Of a stretch of 10,933 nucleotides of DNA, positions 1 to 8,343 are shown in pieces (within the stretch, counting starts at the first letter, position 1; each line of letters opens with the position of its first letter). The notes below the pieces were generated by a model that saw only the letters and a program-made list of their open reading frames with translations, was not told the DNA's origin and ran no database searches. Source of the DNA: Strigomonas culicis. Taxonomy: Eukaryota; Euglenozoa; Kinetoplastea; Trypanosomatida; Trypanosomatidae. Where the stretch lies: the NCBI GenBank assembly GCA_000482145.1, contig AUXH01000624.1, positions 1-10,933 on the forward strand, given 5' to 3'. The position numbers and the translations under genes are program-made.

Positions 1-1216
1 TTAAAACAAGTAGAGTTTTCATTAGTTCTTTGAAATTCTATTTGTCTTTTTGTATATAAATTAACTAAACCAATTTGTTTTGTTCTTCTTTTTTCATTCT
101 TTTTTTTCTCTGCCTACAGTTGTGATCTTTCTTTATCTTTGTACATTCTTTTCATTCCTTTTGTTCCTTTCTTATTTTTTTTCTTTTTTTTTTAAAAGAA
201 AGAAAAAGAAGGACGGCTCATCGGTGGAAAGAACAGATAAAGTCAGAATCATCGACAGCAGTTACATCACCATTACTAAATAATAATAATAAAAATAATA
301 TTAAAAAAAAAACAAAGGAATAAAAAACAACAACTACATTTCAAACCATCTTCAAAATCAGTAAAGAGATATCTATTAGAGGTTATATATCTTGTGCACC
401 TGACACGTCAAGTTCACAGTGTTCTCTCGTAGGTACTCCTTTTTGTTCTGATCTTCATTTTTTTTTAGTCTTTTTTCTTTCCTCTCGTCGCTCATACCTC
501 CACCTTTTTTTCTTGTTTCAACAATCAGGAAAACAAAAAGGTATAGTTGTAGTAGGACTGAGTGAAGAATAACTAAAAAAAGAAGTAGAAAAAAAAGTGC
601 TTTCATAACAATTCACTTTTGTATATATCTATACATTTATATATCCACTCCATCCATAGTTTACTCACTTTTCCAACTCCTAAAAAAAAAAAGAAGGGGA
701 ATAAAAAGAAAAAAAAAGGTTTATTAGTATAATCTTTAGTGTTTTATTTTTAAACTACTAAGAATTACTATTATCTTTTTTTTTATTTACTAAAAAACAA
801 ATCGTAATAGTAATTAAAAAAAAAAGATTATAATATCAACGAAAAAAACCCATTTTCTTCTTCTTTTCCCTTCTGTACGTACACCACTTCATTTTTTTTT
901 GTTTATTATACTTTTATTATAGCTAAAAGAAGAAAAAGAAAAGAAGTAAAAAAAAAAAACAGTAATTATTATTATTAATAATAATCATCGTCAAAGTCAA
1001 ACAAGTAGGTCATTGTATATATTGTTTGATATATACTCTGATTTGGTTCGCGTTGCCGCAACTATTGCGAGTGCGACCGTTACACATCTAAATACACGCT
1101 CTGTACAAGGAAAAAAAAAAAGATCATAAGAAGAAATACATAAAATAATAATAATAAAAAAACAGTCATCATCATAATAAAAAAAGAACCAACCCAAGCC
1201 CCCATCACACCCTACC
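1..1216 (+). other. A/T-rich, ATG-free leader region upstream of gene 1
   Basis: This stretch is A/T-rich with many A and T homopolymers and short AAT/TTA microsatellites, and I see no gene in it. Read base by base, the + strand has no ATG anywhere before position 1217, although the complementary triplet CAT occurs about 27 times. Several pyrimidine tracts followed by AG could serve as spliced-leader acceptors (AG at 118-119, 467-468, 527-528 and 921-922). It could be the 3' UTR of an unseen upstream gene plus spacer, but absence of ATG is not expected for that. A long or alternatively spliced 5' leader of the gene at 1217 fits better. The only + strand ORF of note (80-283) lacks an ATG and is mostly Phe from poly-T. 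Confidence 0.6.
849..922 (+). promoter_or_regulatory. Likely spliced-leader trans-splice acceptor for gene 1
   Basis: A pyrimidine tract (about 849-873, followed by a T run at 891-900) leads to the first downstream AG at 921-922, with no AG in between. In kinetoplastids the spliced leader is usually joined to the first AG after such a tract. Use of this site would give a 294-nt, A-rich 5' UTR with no ATG, so 1217 would be the first start codon. The tract-to-AG distance of about 50 nt is within the normal range. The upstream acceptor-like sites would give longer leaders, still without an ATG. Confidence 0.5.
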
Positions 1217-2677
1217 ATGCCTGCCTCGATTGAAGCCGAGACGTGCTGCGCCTGTGACACGGACTGCGCTGTCTGGAGCAACGCGGCAGCCATCACCGAA
1301 GAGCACTGCGTGGCCACCTGCCAGCAGGACTATATCCCATACGACTACGATGAGGCGCTCTACGAGGACGAGGATGAGATGGACGCGGCGGCGCCGCCGG
1401 CGGCCCCGGCGGTGCCGGCCGCCTTCTCGGCCGCGTGGCTGCAGGAGCAGCACGCGCGCGCGGCGGCGCGGCGCGCGGCCGCGCAGATGACGTACCGCAA
1501 CCGCATGTCGAGCGCCCAGGACACTTTCCACGCAACCTTCTGCTACAACGCCCGCCCGGCGGCTGCTGCCGCCACCCCCGGCAGCAGCAGCAGCAGCAGC
1601 AACATCACCATGTTCCACGTCAAGGCCCTGCTGAATGAGGCGTGCCGGCATGACCTGGCGCAGCTGCGCGCCGCGCCGCCGGCCGCCTTCGCGGACGCGG
1701 TGTTGCCTTTCTTCCACGCGCCGGCCGCGGTGCCGGCCGCGGCGGGAGAGGCGGACGACGACGCGTACGACGAGGAGGCTGACGGCCCGCTCTCGCCGAC
1801 CACGTGCGCGCACCGCCGCAGCTACGCGCAGGAGCGGCAGCAGCTCGTGCTCGCCCACGCGCGGCTGCAGCGACCGGGGCTGCCGCGCGCGTCGGCGGCG
1901 GTGCTGGAGGAGCTCAAGGCCGTGCACGTGCGCGCGGCGCGGCTGGAGTGGCGCAAGGTCGCGCGCGACGTGGACCAGTGCGTGATGCTGCTCGCCCGCA
2001 GCCTGCAGGGGAGCGCGCCGCACACCGTGCGCGCCCTCGTGCGCGAGAAGGCGGCGGTGCTTCTGAGCGCCGTGTCGAGCATGGCGCTCTTCCAGCCGCA
2101 GCACCTCCGCCACGCCGGCGGCGGCGACGGACTCATCCGCGAGGTCTTCGCGATGCGCGAGGCCGCGGCGCAGACCGCGCGGCGGCTCGACCGCCGGGAG
2201 CAGCTCCTGTGCGACCTCCGCGCAGCGGGCCAGCTCTTTGCCGCGCCGCCCGCCGCGGAGGCACCGGAGGAGCTGTGCAGCATCCTGTCCGCCGACGCGA
2301 CGCCGGTGACGAGCTGCAACGACGCGGCCGAGGCCGCCGCGGCGCCCTTCGAGCTGCCGCCGTCGTCGCTGCTGAACTTCCAGAGTAGCTTCGAGCTCGC
2401 GCACTACGCGGCGCTGGACGGCGCCGCGACGGCCGTGCTGTCGGAGAGCAACTCCCTCGCGTCGCTTGAGGCGGAGGACGAGGAGGGCGCGAATTACCGC
2501 GACGTGCCGGCGCGCGCGTGCGGGTCCATTCTCTGCGCGACGCTGTCCGCGGAGAACAGCCCTGTCAAGACGTACAATGAGCCGAATGCGTTCGACCACG
2601 GGTACGGCGCGTCGCCGCTGATGAAGTCGCTGCCGCCGCACGCCGCGCCGCGTCCGTTCTACGTTAACTGGGCGTAA
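1217..2677 (+). CDS. Unrecognised trypanosomatid-type protein, Cys-rich N-terminus, 486 aa
   Basis: I do not recognise this protein and assign no function. The ATG at 1217 is the first ATG of the window's + strand, and GC content rises abruptly there; TAA is at 2675-2677. The N-terminus is Cys-rich (C10, C11, C13, C17, H30, C31, C35), which could bind metal or form disulfides, though I see no signal peptide. Acidic patches lie near residues 42-56 and 176-189. Ala/Pro-rich linkers and a Ser6 run (123-128, six AGC codons) follow. Residues of about 195-345 are rich in Leu, Ala, Arg and Glu and look helical, possibly coiled-coil. Near the C-terminus a motif LSA-[DE]-x-x-[ST]-P-V-[TK]-[ST]-x-N-[DE] occurs twice, at 357-369 and 443-455. 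Lysine is scarce and arginine plentiful, in line with the GC bias. An antisense ORF (1205-2770) is slightly longer but Arg/Val/His-rich; the sense frame has the G/C third-position pattern of a real gene. Confidence 0.85.
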   Translation: MPASIEAETCCACDTDCAVWSNAAAITEEHCVATCQQDYIPYDYDEALYEDEDEMDAAAPPAAPAVPAAFSAAWLQEQHARAAARRAAAQMTYRNRMSSAQDTFHATFCYNARPAAAAATPGSSSSSSNITMFHVKALLNEACRHDLAQLRAAPPAAFADAVLPFFHAPAAVPAAAGEADDDAYDEEADGPLSPTTCAHRRSYAQERQQLVLAHARLQRPGLPRASAAVLEELKAVHVRAARLEWRKVARDVDQCVMLLARSLQGSAPHTVRALVREKAAVLLSAVSSMALFQPQHLRHAGGGDGLIREVFAMREAAAQTARRLDRREQLLCDLRAAGQLFAAPPAAEAPEELCSILSADATPVTSCNDAAEAAAAPFELPPSSLLNFQSSFELAHYAALDGAATAVLSESNSLASLEAEDEEGANYRDVPARACGSILCATLSAENSPVKTYNEPNAFDHGYGASPLMKSLPPHAAPRPFYVNWA

Positions 2678-2683
2678 CAGCAA

Positions 2684-2709
2684 CACCACCACCACCACCA
2701 CCACCACCA
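2684..2709 (+). repeat. (CAC)n microsatellite just after the gene 1 stop
   Basis: About eight and a half CAC units begin six bases after the TAA of gene 1. In the frame of gene 1 they would read as eight His codons if the stop were read through. More simply, this is a 3' UTR microsatellite. Confidence 0.9.
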
Positions 2710-2801
2710 AGAACAACAAAAAAAAGGGAAGACCTACACATACTACATAATGATAGTAAGAATAAGACAAGTTGAAATGAGAGGGCTTTTTTTTTTGTCT
2801 C

Positions 2802-2816
2802 TGTGTGTGTGTGTGT
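2802..2816. repeat. (TG)n dinucleotide tract
   Basis: About seven TG units follow a T run in the probable 3' UTR of gene 1. It is a simple microsatellite; no function is implied. Confidence 0.85.
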
Positions 2817-3993
2817 ACTCTCTTTCTGGTACTATCATAAGAATAGTAAAGAATCCCTCATGCTTGTGATCATAATCATATGATAATGAACTTCTTCTTT
2901 TTCTTGTTTTCTTTGCCTTGTCACTTGTATTTGTTTTGTTGTTTGATCTTTGGTCTTCTTTTTTTGCTTTTGTTTGTCTCTTTGTTTTTTTTTCCGTTTT
3001 TTTTCTTTCTTAGTTATCTTCTCTTCACATTCTCGTTTGTAGACATTTCTATGTATGTAAGAAGAGTAATAATAATAACAACATAAAGAACTACAATGAG
3101 AAAAAATGATCTGAGAACAGTTTGAGTGACCTACCTGTATGTACAATCATGTATCTTTTTGTTTAATACGTTGTATATGAGCACTTTTCTCTTTCTCTTT
3201 TTCCCTTTTTTTTTGGATATTTGTATCATCTCACTTTTTTTTTCTTTTTCTTTCTCATTCTTTTTGTAATTTTTTTTGTGCTCTTTCACTCGTGTTCTTC
3301 GTTTTTGTCCATTTCCCCTTTTCGCGAACCAAAACAACAACAACAAAAAAAAACAAAGAAGGTAAAATAATGAAAAAAAAATACCACTATCACATAATAA
3401 TATATAAAGATAGATCAGAAACAAAAAACAAACTGTTTATATGAAGAGAAAAGGAATTGCCAATGTTCGAGGAACACACTCACACAAAAAGAAAAGAGAA
3501 GAAGGAAACAAAATGGAAAAGAGAACTTTTTTTCTCCTAAAAGGGAAAATAGAGAAGAAATAATTAATTTTTACTCGAGTGCTCTGTGTGTATTTTTCTG
3601 TCAAAGAAAAAAAAAAGAAAAAATGTATGAACATCAAAAAAAAAATATATATTACTAAACACTCAAAAGAAAAAAAAAACACTGTTGGTATGTATGCATG
3701 AAAGGAAGAAAACATCTTCAATTACAAAACAAAGAAAACAATAAAAAAACAAAACTCACATGCACACACTCACAAATAATAATAATAGTATGAATATACA
3801 CCGTTTTTTTCCTTTTTCCTTTTTAAATTTGAAAGTTTTTTTGTTTATACATTTTTTTTTTTTGCGTTAGTTATATACTCTTTCATTCTTTTTCGTATTT
3901 TATATAAGTACTATTTTTTTTTCCTGTGTTTATTCTTTCTAGTTCCTTCATATTCGTGTGTTCTTCAGAGTATCCACAAAGACCACCAATTAC

Positions 3994-4143
3994 ATGAATG
4001 GTCATTCTTTTTTGTTTAAACAAAAAAGAAGAAACAGCAGTGAGTCGTGTGAGAACAAAAGTAAAAAGAAAAATGAGTCAACGTATAATGCATCAATAGC
4101 TCACACGCATAGGCACACAAAACAAAAGAAAAAAAGGAGATAA
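3994..4143 (+). CDS. Weak candidate small ORF, 49 codons, very basic
   Basis: Pyrimidine-rich sequence ends in AG at 3941-3942 and again at 3967-3968. The first ATG after these, at 3994, opens a 49-codon frame ending with TAA at 4141-4143. The product would be very rich in Lys, Arg, Ser and Asn, with a C-terminal cluster of Lys and Arg after a His/Thr stretch. Against it: the codons end mostly in A or T, quite unlike the three clear genes, and A-rich DNA naturally encodes Lys and Asn. I recognise no family. It is probably not a gene, but it has the expected acceptor-then-first-ATG order. Confidence 0.12.
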   Translation: MNGHSFLFKQKRRNSSESCENKSKKKNESTYNASIAHTHRHTKQKKKRR

Positions 4144-4413
4144 TAAAAACAATTAAAAGAAAAAGATAAAATAAGGGTATATTGTCAAAAAAGTGCTTTC
4201 TATTCTCTTCCATCTTTTTTTTTTTTCGTGCCTTCTCTTCTTCTTATTTTTTTTGCTTCCTTTTTTTTTGCTTGTTTTTTCTTACTTTGTTTTCATCGAA
4301 GTAATACTTATATATGTATACAAGTGACTAATATATAAAGATTGCTTCTTTTTCCCCCTTTTCCGTGTACCATCATTTATTTAGTTATTCTATTGTAAAA
4401 AAAGAAGATTAAA

Positions 4414-4431
4414 ACACACACACACACACAC
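4414..4431. repeat. (AC)9 dinucleotide tract
   Basis: Nine AC units stand between an A-rich stretch and a TTA-containing stretch in the large spacer. It is a plain microsatellite. Confidence 0.9.
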
Positions 4432-5332
4432 CTATTATTAGGATAATGATTACACCAAGCCGCAACAATTATGTATCTTCGAATGAAAAGAAAGAGTATA
4501 TCCCTCTCATCTCCATTCGCGACCACAATAGTAACAGTAATTTGCAATACAAACGAAAAAAGATTTTTTTTTTAAAAAACTGAAACCAAGTTAAAATAAC
4601 TAAAAAAATAAATAAGGGTGTGTAGAGGAAACAGTAGTGAAAAAAAAAAAGAATGCTGATATATATAAAGATATATATATTAAGAAGGGGAGTATAAGGG
4701 AAAATTCAACTAAAAAGGAAAAAGTAGCTGTTACTCTCCTTCGTACCTGTGAAGGGTCTATATATAAAGAAAAAATAAATAAATAAAGCAAATGATTAAA
4801 AAAATGTTAAAAGAAGAATTGATAATGAAGTAAAGAATGTTCGATCATTTCTCATTCTCTTTTCTTTTACCTTTTTTTTTCGTTCGTGTTTTTTTTTTTT
4901 TCAAACTGAAGGCTCTTTTTTTTTTCCTGTTCATCTACGTCCGTGCAGTGTCATGAACATCATCCCCCTTTTTCTGTTCTCTTCGTTCTTGTTACCTCAC
5001 ACTAGTTTATTTGAATACTAATACTAATCATAATAACAAAAGTAATACTGCAGAGTTGTTTTAACACAACCATACTCACGCACACATATAGGCAGACAGA
5101 CATACTTACTGCGACAAAAAACAAAACAAAAAATAAACAAACTGAAATCAAAAAAAAAAAAGAGAACAAAAAAAAAAAAACAACAGTAATAAACAAACAA
5201 ACAAAAAACAACAAAAGCCAAAAAAAAAGGGTAAGTATCCGTTATCTCTTTTGTGCTCTGGCTCCTGTCAATGTTCTTATGCCTTTTCTCTCTGTGCGTG
5301 TGCGTGTGTCTGCATTACTTCATTTTTTTTCA

Positions 5333-5353
5333 AATAATAATAATAATAATAAT
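5333..5353. repeat. (AAT)7 trinucleotide tract
   Basis: Seven perfect AAT units mark the change from a T-rich to an A-rich block. Shorter AAT or TTA runs recur elsewhere, for example near 281-300, 965-985 and 1146-1158. Confidence 0.9.
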
Positions 5354-5927
5354 AGGAACATCAAAAATAGTAACAACAATGATGAAAGAATATGGTTTCA
5401 TTTTTTTATTTTTTTTACAGATGTTTTTTTTTTTTTTGTCAGTTCTTCTTTTTCAATTCTTTTTCCATACTTTTTTTCTACCCTTTTACTTTTTTTTTAA
5501 AACTCTGAATATTAAAAAATATTTCTCTCTTTTTTTGTGTTTTTCTTTCTTTTTCCCCCCTTGGATTAAGCGATCAGCGACGCTGTTTTTCTTTTTCTTT
5601 GTGTTTTTTTTTCTTGTTGTTGTTGTTTTCGTCTATGTTATTATTTTTTTAATTTATTAGTTCATTTGTTTGTTACACTATAAGGAATTCCGCTTCTTCT
5701 CTTCCTTCAATAAATTGAATGGAAATGTTTGCTATTTTTATTGCTGTTTTTTTTTTATACATTGTTATTACTATTATTTGGTGTTTATTTCCCCTTTTTG
5801 TTATTCATAGTACTGCAACGTTTTTCCTTTTGCTGTGCGTACATACATTTGCTTATGTCAATTCAAAAGAAAAGACAGCGACACCAAAGAACAATTGGGA
5901 GAAGCAATAGCATCCATAATATAATAC

Positions 5928-5943
5928 ACATATGTACATATGT
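5928..5943. repeat. 16-bp perfect palindrome (ACATATGT twice)
   Basis: Two tandem copies of the 8-bp palindrome ACATATGT form a perfect 16-bp palindrome, followed by more alternating TATA-like sequence. It could extrude a small hairpin or bind a dimeric protein, but in A/T-rich spacer DNA it may be chance. Confidence 0.6.
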
Positions 5944-6719
5944 ATATACATTTATACATAAAAGGAAAAAAGAAGACGGTTGTTCATAATATTAAATAAT
6001 AAATACAAGTGGATGCGTAAAAACAATAAAAATAAGAATTATTAGAAGAAAACAAAGTAGCGTGTATTTTTTTTTTTGAGAGATCTATCAAAAGGCTTTT
6101 TTTTTCCATTCAAAAAAAAAAAGAGCAAATAAACGAAAAAAAAGTATTTGCATTTTTGTAGAAAAAAGCAATGATTGCTATTTTTAGTTTTAAAAATAAT
6201 AAGTGTGTTTGACACTTTTTTTTTCCTTCCTTTGTTTGTTGGTTCTGGCCTTTAGTTTTTTTTTTTTGCTTGAAGGAAAGGCAAGACTAAAAATAATAAT
6301 AACAACATCAAAGAAGAAAATCGAAAGTATGATTTGCAGAATCATAATAATAATAAGAAAAGTAAAAATAGAATACTTATTGTAAAAAGAAAAAAAAATA
6401 GTGTTTAAAAAAGCAGTAGCATACCTTTTTTTTAGCCTTTTTTTTCTTTGTATTTCTATTTTTTATTTTTATTGCTAAGAAAGAAAAACTCTACTAGATT
6501 TTTTTTTCTCGTGCATTTTTTTTTTCAATTTTCGTTTTTCCCTATTCCATTTTTTGTCATCTCTTTTTCAAAAAAAAAACCGAGAGTGAAACATATCATC
6601 AGCAACTATATTTGAAATACTCTCTATGTCATACAAAGGAGAGAGGTAGTCTATGCTGTTCCATAGCCCTGCTCTTCTTTTTTTTTTCTCTTGTTGTAAT
6701 GTATTTCCATCTTTATCAT

Positions 6720-6766
6720 GATGCCTCCTTTCTCTCACCTTCTTCTTTCTCTCTTTTTCATCCTAG
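6720..6766 (+). promoter_or_regulatory. Spliced-leader acceptor for the dynein light intermediate chain gene
   Basis: A long pyrimidine tract runs from about 6724 and its only AG before the start codon is at 6765-6766 (TCCTAG). Splicing there gives a 38-nt 5' UTR (6767-6804) with no ATG and only three purines. The next AG lies inside the codons following ATG 6805, so its use would destroy the start. This fixes the start at 6805 and removes the in-frame ATGs at 6718 and 6721. Confidence 0.75.
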
Positions 6767-6804
6767 TTTTTCTTTCCTCTTTTTCTTTCTCTCCCTTTCG
6801 TGTA

Positions 6805-8343
6805 ATGAGCACTCCAGACGAGGCTGCTGCGGGATCGCCCCCATCGGCGGCCGATCCCGCCAGCCCGACCGATGCGGTCGCGCTGCCGGAAGAAGCCGCG
6901 GCGGCCCCCAGCGCGAAGGTGGAGATCGACGTGACGCGCGACGTGTGGCAGAACATCACGAACAACGTGAAGGACAACAACGTGGAGGTGACGGAGATCA
7001 ATCTGCTGCTCGTCGGTGGCAGCGCGGCCGGCAAGACAACACTGCTCAAGCGCATCTGCGGCACCGGCGGCGGCGGCGGCAAGAAGGAGGGCGGCAAGGG
7101 CGGCGCCAACGATGACGACGACGACGAGAACGCGGACGCGGCCGCCGACGGCGACGGGCGCGGTGGTCGCAAGGGCAAGGGCGGCAAGAGCGGCAAGAGC
7201 GGCGGCGGCGGCGGCAGCAGCAGCCGCGTCAAGCCGACGACGGCGCTAGACTACTCCTTCGTGCGGCGCAGCGATCGCGCGGCGTCGGCGGTCTCGCACT
7301 TCTGGGAGCTCGCGCAAGGCACGGAGCTGGCGCAGCTGTCGGACCTCATCATGAGCCCGGACGTCATCCACGCGCTGGTCGTCGGCGTCGTCGTCGACGT
7401 GGGGCCGGAGGCGTGGGTCTGCAACCAGGGCTTCTACCTCAACACGAACGCAAACACGGCGCCGACCGCGACCGGCCGCGGGCGGCCGAGCATCACGAGC
7501 CCGAACAATCGCTCCCTCAGCGGCACCGTCGCGGTGCACCCCGCCGTCGCCGCGTGGGACACCGCCGTCTACTGGCTGCAGCGCACCGACGCCCGCGCGC
7601 ACGAGCTGTTCGAGCGGATGCGCGCGAAGGGCTCCAAGACGCCGGAGAAGCTGCAGCAGCGCGCGCTGCGGCAGGTCGGCGGCGCCGATCACCCCGACGT
7701 CAAACGGATGCGGCTCAGCGGCGTCCCGACAGTGCTCGTGGTGAACAAGATGGACCTCTTCCATGACAACACGACGAAGGCGAAGCAACTCGCCAAGTGC
7801 TTCCGCTACCTCGCACATGTCTTTGGCGCGCATCTCGTCTTCACGTCGGACGCGGACAGCCTCAAGTTCAAGCTTCTCATGCACCACGTGCTCTTCCAGT
7901 CGCCGCTCGACGCGAAGCTGCTGAACGAGGACTGCGAGCGCGACACGGTGCTGCTCACAGCCGATCGCGACACCTTCGTCGACATCGGCGAGCCGACCGG
8001 CGGCGGCAAGCTCGGCGGCGGCGGCAGCAGCTACGCGAGCGGCGACGTCGACCTCGACCGCTGGCGCGCCTACCTCGAGGGCTGCTTCCCGCCGCCGACG
8101 GAGGAGGAGCGGCAGGCGCTGTTGAACGCGAACGCAAACGCGACGAGTGCGAGCGCGGGGACGGCCGCTGGGGCCAACGCGGCCGTCATCAACAAGGCCT
8201 TCCTGCCTCAGCTGTACGTGCAGGGCGAGGGCGGCTACGGCGAGCCTGTCATCGACGCGCTGCGTCGGCAGAAGGACGAGGAGCTGGAGCAGTACCGCCG
8301 CGCGAACAAGGGCAAGCGGGACAAGAAGGAGACCAAGGGCTAG
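6805..8343 (+). CDS. Cytoplasmic dynein-2 (IFT dynein) light intermediate chain, 512 aa
   Basis: This looks like the light intermediate chain of dynein-2 (DYNC2LI1/D1bLIC family), the motor for retrograde intraflagellar transport, acting at the flagellar base and along the axoneme. Visible features: Walker A GGSAAGKT at 71-78; KPT-A-DY-F-RR at 143-155, matching the conserved segment after the P-loop; HFWEL-x-x-GT at 165-173, the family's characteristic stretch in place of a canonical DxxG; NKMD at 314-317; and a C-terminal EPVIDALRRQKDEELEQYRR at 480-499, typical of the dynein-2 rather than the dynein-1 chain. Family members are usually about 350 residues; the excess here is low complexity: Gly/Asp/Lys-rich 86-142, Asn/Thr-rich 213-240, Gly/Ser-rich 398-412 and Asn/Ala-rich 441-459. 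The start at 6805 (MSTPDE) is chosen because the 29 extra residues from 6718 only translate the pyrimidine tract upstream of the acceptor. The stop is TAG at 8341. Family assignment is firm; the dynein-2 subtype is likely. Confidence 0.9.
   Translation: MSTPDEAAAGSPPSAADPASPTDAVALPEEAAAAPSAKVEIDVTRDVWQNITNNVKDNNVEVTEINLLLVGGSAAGKTTLLKRICGTGGGGGKKEGGKGGANDDDDDENADAAADGDGRGGRKGKGGKSGKSGGGGGSSSRVKPTTALDYSFVRRSDRAASAVSHFWELAQGTELAQLSDLIMSPDVIHALVVGVVVDVGPEAWVCNQGFYLNTNANTAPTATGRGRPSITSPNNRSLSGTVAVHPAVAAWDTAVYWLQRTDARAHELFERMRAKGSKTPEKLQQRALRQVGGADHPDVKRMRLSGVPTVLVVNKMDLFHDNTTKAKQLAKCFRYLAHVFGAHLVFTSDADSLKFKLLMHHVLFQSPLDAKLLNEDCERDTVLLTADRDTFVDIGEPTGGGKLGGGGSSYASGDVDLDRWRAYLEGCFPPPTEEERQALLNANANATSASAGTAAGANAAVINKAFLPQLYVQGEGGYGEPVIDALRRQKDEELEQYRRANKGKRDKKETKG

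Larger units (their letters stand above)
2678..6766. other. Gene-poor A/T-rich spacer with alternating A-rich and T-rich blocks
   Basis: This spacer of about 4.1 kb lacks any GC-rich ORF like its neighbours. It contains the 3' UTR of gene 1 and the pre-acceptor region of the next gene. The + strand switches repeatedly between T-rich blocks (about 2786-3060, 3160-3315, 3800-3965, 4210-4375, 4845-4985, 5400-5850, 6420-6550) and A-rich blocks (about 3320-3790, 3970-4195, 4395-4840, 5020-5235, 5855-6060, 6280-6420). Open frames in the T-rich blocks encode Phe/Leu/Ile strings because T-rich DNA rarely contains stops; I treat them as artefacts. Unlike the region before gene 1, ATG is common here. 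I found no tRNA, rRNA or convincing snoRNA by eye. Confidence 0.75.

Noticed and set aside
1205..2770. 521-codon antisense ORF over gene 1
   Set aside because: GC-rich DNA has few stops on either strand. The product is Arg/Val/His-rich without domain features, and the G/C third-position pattern and the ATG-free leader support the + strand.
3455..3480. GTTCGAGG, resembling a tRNA B box
   Set aside because: I found no A box, cloverleaf pairing or T-run terminator at the right distance.
5379..5507. TGATGA and CTGA, resembling snoRNA C and D boxes
   Set aside because: They are too far apart, no terminal stem is visible, and both motifs are common by chance.
5253..5660. 135-codon hydrophobic ORF in the large spacer
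   Set aside because: It starts at GTG and consists of Phe, Leu, Ile and Val from T runs and an AAT repeat. T-rich DNA lacks stops, so length is no evidence.
6718..6804. Hydrophobic N-terminal extension (signal-peptide-like) of the dynein chain from ATG 6718
   Set aside because: It is the translation of the polypyrimidine tract (Leu/Phe/Ser) and lies largely upstream of the only usable splice acceptor at 6765-6766, so it would not be in the mRNA. A cytoplasmic dynein subunit needs no signal peptide.
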